Source: a bacterium
Lineage (GTDB): Bacteria > Patescibacteriota > Minisyncoccia > Minisyncoccales > Minisyncoccaceae
Reading direction: 5' to 3'
Length of the DNA: 64,000 nt
Assembly: GCA_023228085.1 (NCBI GenBank)
Contig: JALOBW010000002.1
Coordinates: 62,001 to 126,000 of the forward strand
Part shown: positions 30,518 to 38,542 of the stretch, piece by piece
Layout: each line of letters starts with the position of its first letter
Position numbering within the stretch: position 1 is the stretch's first letter
Made by a program: the position numbers and the translations under genes
Notes under the pieces: generated by a model
Seen by the model: only the letters and a program-made list of their open reading frames with translations
Told to the model about the DNA's origin: nothing
Databases searched by the model: none

Positions 30518-31366
30518 TTACTTATCAAGAGATTCTACGAAGTCTCTTATTTCTATTAAATTAATTTTTTCCATATCCTTATCCCCTATCATTAAAATAA
30601 GTTCCTTGGCTATAGGCTGTATCCTGGAATTAATAATAAAAGAAAGAAAAATTAAATATATCGGAAATTTGTAGGAAATTCCGCTGATTCTTGATAAGTT
30701 AGTTCCAATTACGGGCATTACTACGGCTTTTTGTTCGCCCTGAATTCTTATTTCTTCCCAAAGATTTTGCAAAGAGATTAAAAGATTTTTAATATCAGAG
30801 ATCGCTTTTAAATTAGATCCCATTTTACTATACGCACAACAGAAAAATTTTCTATTTAAACCGTTCAAGGTAATGGTAGTTCCGACATCATACCTTTTAT
30901 TTTTACCAATTTTTTTTGAAGTGTCTTCAATAAAATTTTTATCTTCTAATGCGGTAGAAATTTCTTGATCTAGTCTACCTCTATTGTTTTGATATATTTT
31001 TGTTAAAAATTGTCCTTGAATACTAGTCGCACTTATAATGTCACCTATTTCGGTGTCGAAGGTGTCGCTAAATCCAATAACTAAGTGATTGTTTTGAGTA
31101 AAAATATCACCAACTTTAACGGTTATTCTAGTATCGGGGCATGAAAAATTTTTAGAAAATTTTATTCTAGGAAACGACAAGAAAAATGATATTACTATTG
31201 AAAGTAAAAGGATGCATATTATACCGTTCCAGCCATAATTAAGAGATCCGGTAAATGCAACAGAAACAATGGTTACGGCTGAACCAATTATACCAATACA
31301 TAAAAAGAAATTATTAACCATCTTTACGAACATTTTTTTTGATAGAAGGCTATTTTTATAGTTCAT
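30518..31366 (-). CDS. thsA: TM-macro effector, type II Thoeris ThsA-like
   Basis: Residues 15-65 contain two transmembrane helices (FFLCIGIIGSAVTIVSVAF and IICILLLSIVISFFLSF). The remaining ~210 residues form a macro-like domain (VIGFSDTFDTEIGDIISATS, MPVIGTNLSRISGIS), the DUF6430 layout of ThsA in type II Thoeris. In that system TIR activity makes histidine-ADP-ribose, which binds the macro domain and makes the TM part disrupt the membrane. It overlaps the upstream TIR gene by four bases (ATGA at 31363-31366) and is followed by a second TIR gene. Assignment is from family knowledge and domain order. Confidence 0.78.
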   Translation of the reverse strand: MNYKNSLLSKKMFVKMVNNFFLCIGIIGSAVTIVSVAFTGSLNYGWNGIICILLLSIVISFFLSFPRIKFSKNFSCPDTRITVKVGDIFTQNNHLVIGFSDTFDTEIGDIISATSIQGQFLTKIYQNNRGRLDQEISTALEDKNFIEDTSKKIGKNKRYDVGTTITLNGLNRKFFCCAYSKMGSNLKAISDIKNLLISLQNLWEEIRIQGEQKAVVMPVIGTNLSRISGISYKFPIYLIFLSFIINSRIQPIAKELILMIGDKDMEKINLIEIRDFVESLDK

Positions 31367-31875
31367 ATACCCAATTTTTCATAAACAGAGTCTTTATATC
31401 TAAAGCGATGATCTTTAAAATTTGAGATATTCTTTGATTTATAATAATCATCTGGAAATTCATCAAGTGCGTATTGTATGGCCTTCATTTTAAAAGGAAT
31501 AGATACGGTATATATCCAATCTTTAATAGCCGAAGGACAAAGATCGTCGTCGTAATCCTTTTTATTGTTTAGATTTACAATTATTATTGGTATGTCCTTT
31601 TTCCTTGCAAGCTCAATTTCCCATGGCAGGAATTTTCTTAAATATTTTGTACTATCCCCAACAAGTAATAACATTTGTTTTGAGTTGTCCATCCTTATTC
31701 TCAATTGAGATTTTATTGATTCTTCCGTGCTGGTATCTCTTGCGCTATTCAAATCGTGAGCGTTGAAAAAATTAAAATCTATATTATCGTGTTCTTTCCA
31801 TGCTGTCATCAAACGATAATATTTCATATCATTGTCGCCATCAAAGGCAACGTAAGTTTTATTTCTGTAAGACAT
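31363..31875 (-). CDS. thsB: TIR-like sensor, type II Thoeris ThsB-like (first copy)
   Basis: A 170-residue TIR-like protein: NKTYVAFDGDNDMKYYRLM at the N-terminus, NFFNAHDLNSARDTSTEES in the middle, QMLLLVGDST and LPWEIELARKKDIP (about 100-113) with the likely catalytic Glu. Same family as 29971-30516. It starts directly after the LexA-like gene with no gap and overlaps the TM-macro gene, so repressor, sensor and effector are co-transcribed. Confidence 0.82.
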   Translation of the reverse strand: MSYRNKTYVAFDGDNDMKYYRLMTAWKEHDNIDFNFFNAHDLNSARDTSTEESIKSQLRIRMDNSKQMLLLVGDSTKYLRKFLPWEIELARKKDIPIIIVNLNNKKDYDDDLCPSAIKDWIYTVSIPFKMKAIQYALDEFPDDYYKSKNISNFKDHRFRYKDSVYEKLGI

Positions 31876-32499
31876 TTATTTTATAATATCATCAGGCAGT
31901 ACGGCTATGACGACCCCCTGAAGGATACAATTATTGGTTAATATTATAGGTTTATGTGTGTTATTGGTCGACCTCGGTCTTAAAATAACAGTGTCGGCAG
32001 TTCTTTCGAAAATTTTTACAGTTGCTTCATCGTTTATAAGGGCAACTACTTTATCACCATTTTCAGCAGTTTGCTGTTGTTTTATAAGGAGTAAATCTCC
32101 GTTATTAATCCCTGCTAAATTCATTGAGTCTCCTGTTGCACGTAAAAGGAAGTAAACCGATCCTTTCTTAGCTAAAGAGGTTGAAACAGGAATATGTGTT
32201 TCGATATTTTCTTCAGCTAATATCGGTGCTCCGCACGAGATTGATCCGACAAGAGGAATATCAATAGTGTTGACTGAGTTAGATAATTGTATGGTATTGG
32301 CAAGAGAAATTTCCCTTCCTTTTTTAGAAATTAAATTAGCCTTAATTAATCTTTCAATTACAAGACTGGCTGATCTTGGCGATTTTCCGCCTGTAACTTC
32401 ATTTATCTCACGAAGCGAAGGCGCCTTTCCGTAGTTAATAATTCTACTGCGGATAAGGGTGAAAGCTTTTTTATCTTTTTCGTTTAGTGAATTTATCAT
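31876..32499 (-). CDS. LexA-like S24-family repressor
   Basis: A two-domain repressor. Residues 1-70 hold a winged helix (APSLREINEVTGGKSPRSAS); residues 75-207 are the self-cleaving S24 domain, with GDSM (catalytic Ser) and ATVKIF (catalytic Lys). The cleavage site reads SISCGAP, Cys-Gly instead of Ala-Gly. I start at ATG 32499 (MINSLNEKDKKAF), nine bases after the -10 box. It is the first gene of the Thoeris-like operon and probably controls it, perhaps releasing it when the repressor cleaves itself during DNA damage or phage attack. Confidence 0.8.
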   Translation of the reverse strand: MINSLNEKDKKAFTLIRSRIINYGKAPSLREINEVTGGKSPRSASLVIERLIKANLISKKGREISLANTIQLSNSVNTIDIPLVGSISCGAPILAEENIETHIPVSTSLAKKGSVYFLLRATGDSMNLAGINNGDLLLIKQQQTAENGDKVVALINDEATVKIFERTADTVILRPRSTNNTHKPIILTNNCILQGVVIAVLPDDIIK

Positions 32500-32508
32500 A
32501 GTATAATT

Positions 32509-32537
32509 AGTATACATCCCCCTATACAAGAAGTCAA
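32509..32537 (-). promoter_or_regulatory. Promoter of the repressor-Thoeris operon
   Basis: TTGACT (32532-32537), 17-base spacer, TATACT (32509-32514). GTATA/TATAC around the -10 box and a repeated TGTATA in the spacer are candidate operator half-sites for the repressor. Confidence 0.6.
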
Positions 32538-32565
32538 TGGTGTGATACGCTTAAAATAGAAACAT

Positions 32566-32988
32566 ATGGAATACCAACTACAATTAAAACCATTTGAGAG
32601 AAAAGAAGGCTTTAAGTATAAGGTTATCACTATTACTGATATTGCTTTACATACATCTAATATGGACCCAACTCTTTCATTGGGTAAGAAAATAAAAGAA
32701 TCATTTAAGTATAAAAAACCAGGAAGAATTTATGGATCAATTCCTCAAAAATCAAGTCAACTCCCCTCTTCTAGAAGGAATATTTTTATGTTAGATATGC
32801 TAAAAAAAGATCCAGTTTTTATAAAGATGGTTCAAGATGAGGAAAAGAAAGGTTATAAGATTCTAGTTGCATTTCCTAAAGATGGGATTCCTATTCTCGT
32901 TGGCAAAGACACTCAAGAGTTTATAAAAAGTAAAAATGGCAAAAGAATTCTCAGGGGTCTTGCAAAAAATAATAATAAGGATGTATAA
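32566..32988 (+). CDS. Hypothetical protein, 140 aa, divergent from the repressor
   Basis: An uncharacterised basic protein (residues 45-75 are Lys/Ser/Arg-rich, LPSSRRNIFMLDMLKKDPVF). It is transcribed away from the repressor gene and would share its control region. It may be an element gene under the same regulator. Family not recognised. Confidence 0.55.
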   Translation: MEYQLQLKPFERKEGFKYKVITITDIALHTSNMDPTLSLGKKIKESFKYKKPGRIYGSIPQKSSQLPSSRRNIFMLDMLKKDPVFIKMVQDEEKKGYKILVAFPKDGIPILVGKDTQEFIKSKNGKRILRGLAKNNNKDV

Positions 32989-33054
32989 TATAAGCACAAC
33001 TTAATAAGTTAGTAATGCGTAGTAAAAAGTAGAATAGTTTATTGCTCTAAAAGC

Positions 33055-33133
33055 TGTGCCTATTCCGCGCAAGAAATAGTTTGATATTTGTCGATGTCAT
33101 TTTATTTCGTGTGTGGAATGGGCATTTTTTAAT
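33055..33133 (+). terminator. Long-stem plus-strand terminator
   Basis: TGCCTATTCC and GGAATGGGCA (one G-U pair) about 50 bases apart, followed by TTTTTT. It probably ends the 32566 transcript; the long loop may hold more structure. Confidence 0.5.
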
Positions 33134-33181
33134 ATAATACTCAACCCATACATTTTATTAGAAAGTTAATAATAAAATTGT

Positions 33182-34456
33182 ATGCAAAAGCTACAATGGC
33201 ACACAGTGCAAAAACGAGTGAATGACCTTGTTCCACAAGAGATCAATCCTCGTATCATTACCGACAAACAGATGTCGGATCTCAAAAAGAGTCTTAAGAA
33301 GTATAATCTCGTCGAAATTCCAGCAATTGATTTTAATGGCAAAATTCTCGCTGGACATCAGAGGGTCAAAGCTCTCCAACTTCTTAATCGTGGCGAAGAT
33401 GTTATAGATGTTCGCAAACCTAATCGCCAACTCACCGAGAAAGAAGCTAAGCAATATCTTATCGCAAGTAATTCTCTAGGCGGAGACTGGGATTTTGAAT
33501 CACTAAAGTCATTTGATCTCGATATCCTTATGGAGGCAGGGTTTGACCAAATACAATTGGCCAAGTTTTGGGACGAAGAAAAAGAAGTGGTTGATGATTC
33601 TTTCAATATAGAGAAAGAGATTAAAAAGATAACGATACCCAAAACTAAACTTGGAGATATTATTCATTTGGGTTGCCACAAATTAATTTGTGGAGATTCG
33701 ACCAAGCCAGAAACCATTAAAAGGCTTTTTGGTGAAGAAAAAGCATCGATGATTTACTCGGACCCCGTATATAATTTGGAAATCAATTACGGGGCCGGAA
33801 TTGGTGGCAACAGGGACTACGGCGGTAATGTCAACGATTCTCGAAGTTTTGAAGAATATAAAACTTTTATTAAGGATAGTCTTAAGACTGCCCTATCAAC
33901 AACTATCCCTGATGTACATGTATTCTATTGGTGTGATCAGATTTACATCGGACTAATCCAAGAAGTATATAGGAGTCTGGGGATTAATAATAAAAGAGTC
34001 TGTTTATGGCTAAAGAACAATCAGAACCCTGTTCCGACAGTTGCCTTTAATAAGGTTTATGAGCCGGTGGTCTATGGGGTTCGAGGGAAACCGTATTTAG
34101 CGGAATCGATTACTAATCTAAATGAAGTAATGAATAAGGAGTTTGGCACAGGCAATGATTTACTAACCCAAGTCGATAATTTCGTTGATGTGTGGACCGC
34201 AAAAAGGCTCTCGGCGAAGGACTATGAACATGCGACGTCTAAACCTCCACGACTCCATGAAAAGGCTATAAAAAGATGTACAAAGCCTGGCGATATCATT
34301 TTAGATAGCTTTCTTGGCTCTGGTAGTACCCTTCTTGCAGGCGAACAACTCGGTCGACGTGTTTATGGCTGTGATTTGGAACCAAGATTTTGCGATCTCA
34401 TCGTAAAAAGATACGAAGCATTTACTGGTAACAAAGCAATTTATGAAAAAGAATAA
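33182..34456 (+). CDS. ParB-like nuclease domain fused to a DNA methyltransferase
   Basis: Residues 1-110 are a ParB/sulfiredoxin-like domain (NPRIITDKQMSDLKKSL, AGHQRVKALQLL). From about 160 follows a phage-type DNA adenine/cytosine methyltransferase: HKLICGDST, the catalytic motif IV SDPVYN (Val replaces the usual second Pro of DPPY), and LDSFLGSGSTLLAGEQLGR as SAM motif I near the C-terminus. Such fusions occur next to terminases in phages and modify phage DNA. It overlaps the terminase small subunit gene by 14 bases. Confidence 0.86.
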   Translation: MQKLQWHTVQKRVNDLVPQEINPRIITDKQMSDLKKSLKKYNLVEIPAIDFNGKILAGHQRVKALQLLNRGEDVIDVRKPNRQLTEKEAKQYLIASNSLGGDWDFESLKSFDLDILMEAGFDQIQLAKFWDEEKEVVDDSFNIEKEIKKITIPKTKLGDIIHLGCHKLICGDSTKPETIKRLFGEEKASMIYSDPVYNLEINYGAGIGGNRDYGGNVNDSRSFEEYKTFIKDSLKTALSTTIPDVHVFYWCDQIYIGLIQEVYRSLGINNKRVCLWLKNNQNPVPTVAFNKVYEPVVYGVRGKPYLAESITNLNEVMNKEFGTGNDLLTQVDNFVDVWTAKRLSAKDYEHATSKPPRLHEKAIKRCTKPGDIILDSFLGSGSTLLAGEQLGRRVYGCDLEPRFCDLIVKRYEAFTGNKAIYEKE

Positions 34457-34859
34457 ATTTCAAGAATTGTTTCTATTAGAACTCGAAAAGGTTCCTATTG
34501 TCCAAGTCGCTTGCGAAAAGACTAATCTTTCACGCAATACTGTTTATCGTTGGAGAAAAGAAGATTTAGGTTTTGCTAAAAAGATGGACGAATCTCTTTC
34601 AAAGGGCGTTGCTTTGGTAAATGACATGAGCGAGACTCAGCTGTTAACTCTTATCAAAGAGAAAAACTGGCCGGCGATAAGCTTCTGGCTTAAACATAGA
34701 AACGATAACTATAAAAACAAGCTGGAAATTACGACTAAGGAAGACGACGAGAGATTAACACCTTCTCAAGCGAAAGTAGTAAAGCAGGCTCTTCGATTGG
34801 CAGCGATTACCAAATCTAAGTCAATCAATAATTTCAATAAGGATAAAAAACATGAATAA
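34443..34859 (+). CDS. Terminase small subunit-like DNA-binding protein
   Basis: A 138-residue protein whose N-terminal half is a helix-turn-helix (VACEKTNLSRNTVYRWRKED) followed by a helical region, as in phage terminase small subunits that recognise packaging sites. It lies between the methyltransferase and the terminase large subunit with overlaps at both ends (14 and 8 bases), which supports this assignment. Confidence 0.72.
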   Translation: MKKNKFQELFLLELEKVPIVQVACEKTNLSRNTVYRWRKEDLGFAKKMDESLSKGVALVNDMSETQLLTLIKEKNWPAISFWLKHRNDNYKNKLEITTKEDDERLTPSQAKVVKQALRLAAITKSKSINNFNKDKKHE

Positions 34860-36348
34860 AATCATACAATCTTCTTTAGTTAATAAAATGATCAAAGATC
34901 GTCTGGTTAGGACGGCAATTACTAAAGATAGTTTCTTATACTTTTTCCACTTCTATTATGCTCATTATGTAAAGTATGAAACAGCTGATTTTCAGAAAGA
35001 AATAATATCTTATCTTGAAAAAAGCACGCTAGAAAGTCTTTATATTTGTGCTTTCCGTGGTTCGGGTAAATCAACTATGATTACCACCGCTTATCCGATA
35101 TGGGCGATACTCGGAAAACAACAAAAGAAATTTTGTGTCATATTTTGTCAGACTAAAGCTCAGGCTAAGCAACATATGATGAATATTCGTAGCGAATTGG
35201 AGAACAATGAACTCCTGAAGAAAGATTTAGGACCATTTCAAGAAGAAGGAGATGAATGGGGCTCACATTCTTTAGTTTTTAAAAAACATGGAGCAAGAAT
35301 AACAATTGCTTCGACCGAGCAAAGTATTAGAGGCTTGAGGCATAACGAACATAGGCCAGACCTCATTATTTGCGATGACGTAGAAGACGTGCAATCAACT
35401 AAAACTCGCGAAGGCAGGGATAAGACTTACTATTGGTTAAGAGGAGAAGTTATTCCCTCAGGAGACAAGAATACACGTCTTATTATTGTTGGTAATCTAC
35501 TTCACGAAGATTCCTTATTAATGAGAATAAAAGATGAGATTAAACAAGGAAAAACTAAAGGAATATTTAAAGAGTATCCCCTATTAGACAGGGAAGATAA
35601 TTGTTTATGGCCAGGAAAGTACAAAAATATTCAAGATATTGAAGAAGAGAAAATGAAAGTTGCTAGCGATATATCTTGGCAACGTGAATATTTATTACGT
35701 ATAATTCCTAGCGATGATCAGGTTATATATCCTGAATGGATTCATTATTACGATGAGTTGCCCGGGAAAGAACATGTAGCATATCGAGGAACTTATGCTG
35801 GAGTCGATTTGGCTATATCATCAAAAGATGCTGCGGACTCTACAGCCGTTGTTTCAGCTCATATATATGGTCGTAGAGAAAAATTAAAGATTTATATATT
35901 GCCCAATCCGATAAATCAAAAGCTTAATTTTCCTGCTCAAGTAGATTTGCTAAAAAACGTTAAAAAAACGCAGATGCCAAGACATGAAGATTATTTATTC
36001 GTTGAGAGTGTCGCTTATCAAGAGGCTCTTCCTCAAATGTTAGAAATCGAAGGGGTTGAGGCTGAGGCCATCAAGCCTAAAGGTGAAAAAAGAATTCGCC
36101 TCTCACTAACTTCGACTTCTATAAAGTCAGGTACTATTAAGTTTCCTAGACATGGATGTGAAGACCTTATCAGGCAAATTGTTGGCTTTGGAGTAGAAAA
36201 GCACGACGACATGGCTGATGCTTTTTCTCTTCTAATCAATGCAACCATGGATAAGCATGCCAATGAATCAACTTGGATCATGGCTTTCTTGGGAGGCGGA
36301 CCAGGAGAAGGAATAGTGTATTTTAGCGATTATGTTGACGTGGGATAG
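34852..36348 (+). CDS. Phage terminase large subunit
   Basis: A 498-residue packaging motor. The ATPase domain has Walker A FRGSGKST (about 66-73) and Walker B-like LIICDDVED (about 176-184); the C-terminal nuclease domain begins at YAGVDLAISS (about 318-327) with later acidic residues (HDDMADAFSLL). It cuts and pumps phage DNA into capsids. No portal, capsid or tail gene follows; a recombinase does instead. So this is a phage remnant or a satellite that borrows structural proteins. Confidence 0.88.
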   Translation: MNKIIQSSLVNKMIKDRLVRTAITKDSFLYFFHFYYAHYVKYETADFQKEIISYLEKSTLESLYICAFRGSGKSTMITTAYPIWAILGKQQKKFCVIFCQTKAQAKQHMMNIRSELENNELLKKDLGPFQEEGDEWGSHSLVFKKHGARITIASTEQSIRGLRHNEHRPDLIICDDVEDVQSTKTREGRDKTYYWLRGEVIPSGDKNTRLIIVGNLLHEDSLLMRIKDEIKQGKTKGIFKEYPLLDREDNCLWPGKYKNIQDIEEEKMKVASDISWQREYLLRIIPSDDQVIYPEWIHYYDELPGKEHVAYRGTYAGVDLAISSKDAADSTAVVSAHIYGRREKLKIYILPNPINQKLNFPAQVDLLKNVKKTQMPRHEDYLFVESVAYQEALPQMLEIEGVEAEAIKPKGEKRIRLSLTSTSIKSGTIKFPRHGCEDLIRQIVGFGVEKHDDMADAFSLLINATMDKHANESTWIMAFLGGGPGEGIVYFSDYVDVG

Positions 36349-36354
36349 CTCGAA

Positions 36355-36379
36355 AACTGTCAACACGTTGTCGACAGTT
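36355..36379. repeat. Dyad-symmetric sequence upstream of the recombinase
   Basis: AACTGTC/GACAGTT (7 bp) around AACACGTTGTC, which itself is nearly palindromic. It is 30 bases before the recombinase start and could be a recombinase site or a terminator for the terminase gene (no T run is present). Confidence 0.45.
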
Positions 36380-36413
36380 GAGGCTTAGCAAAACAACCTT
36401 TCTGCGTCATCAT

Positions 36414-37733
36414 ATGGGCATGGAAGTATTTGAAACAGCCCAAACAGGATTTGCAGATATAATACCTCAAAAGGTTAGGTATTGTTTGTATGCCAGAAAA
36501 TCAACTGAATCCGAAGAAAGGCAAATACTATCAATTGAATCTCAGGTCAAAGAGATGCTTCAATTGGCTGAAAAAGAAGGCCTTGAAATCGTTGATATTA
36601 GGAGAGAATCTCATTCGGCCAAAGATTCGGGACAAAGACCAGTTTTTAAAGAAATACTAGAAGATATAAAGAAAGAGAAGTTTAACGGCATCCTTACTTG
36701 GGCACCCGATAGATTGAGTAGAAACGCAGGCGACCTAGGTTCACTTGTTGATTTAATGGATCAAAAACTACTATTAGGCATAAGAACATACGGACAGACG
36801 TTTAATAATTCTCCGAATGAAAAGTTTCTATTAATGATTCTTTGTTCTCAAGCGAAACTTGAGAATGACAATAAAAGTATTAACGTAAAAAGAGGACTAA
36901 GGACTAAATGTGAAATGGGATTAAGGCCAGGAGTTCCTCCTATCGGATATCTAAACGAAAGGCATATGGATAGAAAATGCCAAGCCATAATAGACCCAGA
37001 ACGTGCTCCTATTATTAAAAAGATGTTTGAGAAAGTAGCTTATGAAAAATGGAGTGGCCGAAAGATATATAATTGGTTAAAATTTGATATTAACCTTAGA
37101 AGTGTTACTGGCAAGAAAGGAATTACTCTCGGAAATATTTATCTGATACTACAAAATACATTCTATTATGGGGTATTTGAATATCCTCTCAAGAGTGGCA
37201 ATTTCTATACAGGAAAACATGAACCGATCATAACAAAAGAATTGTTTGATATGGTTCAGCAACAAGTCAAAAGCCAAGTTATAAAATCAGAAGGTAAAGA
37301 ATTCGCTTTTACTAGATTAATGAATTGCGGTTTATGCGGATCTGGTATAAGTGCCGACGAAAAGTTTAAAAAGCTCAAAGATGGAACTGTTAAAAGACAT
37401 GTTTATTACATCTGTACTAAATCTAAAGATAGAAACTGTAAATGTAGCAACATTAATGAAGAAGATTTATTGAAGCAGTTCGAGCAATTAATGGATAAGA
37501 TTGATTTAGATGAAATAGGAATCAAAGAGAAGATAAAGATAGAGGTAGAAAGATTTAAAAAATTCCAGAAAGTTGTTTTAGGCAATAATGACAAAATAGA
37601 AGTTGTCGATATAGATATTCGTAATTATGCTAAATATATATTAAGAGAAGGATTAATATTAGAAAAGAGAGAATTGTTGGCTTGTCTGAAAGGCAAGATA
37701 ATTTTAAGGGATGGGAAGCTTGAGATAAATTAA
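36414..37733 (+). CDS. Large serine recombinase
   Basis: The N-terminal resolvase domain has YARKSTESEERQILSIESQ (catalytic Ser at the STES position), ESHSAKDSGQRPVF and TWAPDRLSRNAGDLGSL. A recombinase domain (GVPPIGYLN ... PYYYGVFEYP-like segment) and a zinc-ribbon domain (MNCGLCGSGIS, CTKSKDRNCKC) follow. It integrates or excises DNA between short att sites. The ATG at 36414 or 36420 is preferred over an upstream TTG. It is the only recombinase in the element, yet the 15-bp tRNA repeat is more typical of tyrosine integrases. Confidence 0.9.
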   Translation: MGMEVFETAQTGFADIIPQKVRYCLYARKSTESEERQILSIESQVKEMLQLAEKEGLEIVDIRRESHSAKDSGQRPVFKEILEDIKKEKFNGILTWAPDRLSRNAGDLGSLVDLMDQKLLLGIRTYGQTFNNSPNEKFLLMILCSQAKLENDNKSINVKRGLRTKCEMGLRPGVPPIGYLNERHMDRKCQAIIDPERAPIIKKMFEKVAYEKWSGRKIYNWLKFDINLRSVTGKKGITLGNIYLILQNTFYYGVFEYPLKSGNFYTGKHEPIITKELFDMVQQQVKSQVIKSEGKEFAFTRLMNCGLCGSGISADEKFKKLKDGTVKRHVYYICTKSKDRNCKCSNINEEDLLKQFEQLMDKIDLDEIGIKEKIKIEVERFKKFQKVVLGNNDKIEVVDIDIRNYAKYILREGLILEKRELLACLKGKIILRDGKLEIN

Positions 37734-37739
37734 TTTCTA

Positions 37740-38537
37740 TTAATATCTCATCTTAGTAAGGCTTATTTCTAATTTTTTAAGTAAATTAAAAAATGATATT
37801 GAAAAGTTATAATATTCTTTAAAGTAATTAGCTGTTTCCATGGGAGATATCCCATCTATGAATGCGAAATCTCGATAATTAGCTCTAATTCTCATACAAT
37901 AGAGGAAATCAAAAATTGATAAATTTAATTTATTTAAAAACACAAGCTTTTTTTGTTTATCTTTAATAGATCGAAAGCTTTCCGTCTTGGCAACAACTCT
38001 CTGCCAATCTTTTAATTTATATTCAGCTATCTTTTTCATTATAAGCTTATACATTACATCGGGCTTAGTTTTATGGCTAAGATTGGCTCCTGATGTTTTA
38101 CTACTATAGCTCAATATTGATTTATCAAAAACTTGGTTTAGGATTGGATCAGAGAATTCTATTTCTTTTGTTTTTAACTTTTCTGTGAAAATATTTACAC
38201 AATCTATATGTTTAGTGTTAAAAACATTCTTATCGTTTTTGATTATATATTCTATTGTTAAAAGTTGATTGAACAGTAAATAGTACGTTTTTACTGGTAG
38301 CCAAGATGTTGATGCGTAAGAGTATTCATTATCAATGCAAACAATTCCATACTCGTCTTTCAGAGATTTCCTTGTGAGGTCTATTAAGTTCCTTTTTTGA
38401 TCTAAAAATTTTAAACTATCTTTAGTAAGAGACAAATTGCTTTTCAAGGTAGATCCACTAATTAGTCGGGATAAGCATTTTATATAATTATAGTGAGTTT
38501 TGTATGATTGCTTATCATCTTTAGTTACTAATTTCAT
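37740..38537 (-). CDS. Hypothetical protein linked to the type III R-M operon, 265 aa
   Basis: An all-helical protein of unknown family, five bases downstream of the res gene on the same strand. Features include a helical C-terminal segment with MRIRANYRDFAFIDG, which recalls HEPN-type RNases but lacks a clear RX4-6H motif. Probably an accessory factor of the restriction system; function is not established. Confidence 0.58.
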   Translation of the reverse strand: MKLVTKDDKQSYKTHYNYIKCLSRLISGSTLKSNLSLTKDSLKFLDQKRNLIDLTRKSLKDEYGIVCIDNEYSYASTSWLPVKTYYLLFNQLLTIEYIIKNDKNVFNTKHIDCVNIFTEKLKTKEIEFSDPILNQVFDKSILSYSSKTSGANLSHKTKPDVMYKLIMKKIAEYKLKDWQRVVAKTESFRSIKDKQKKLVFLNKLNLSIFDFLYCMRIRANYRDFAFIDGISPMETANYFKEYYNFSISFFNLLKKLEISLTKMRY

Positions 38538-38542
38538 GGTTG

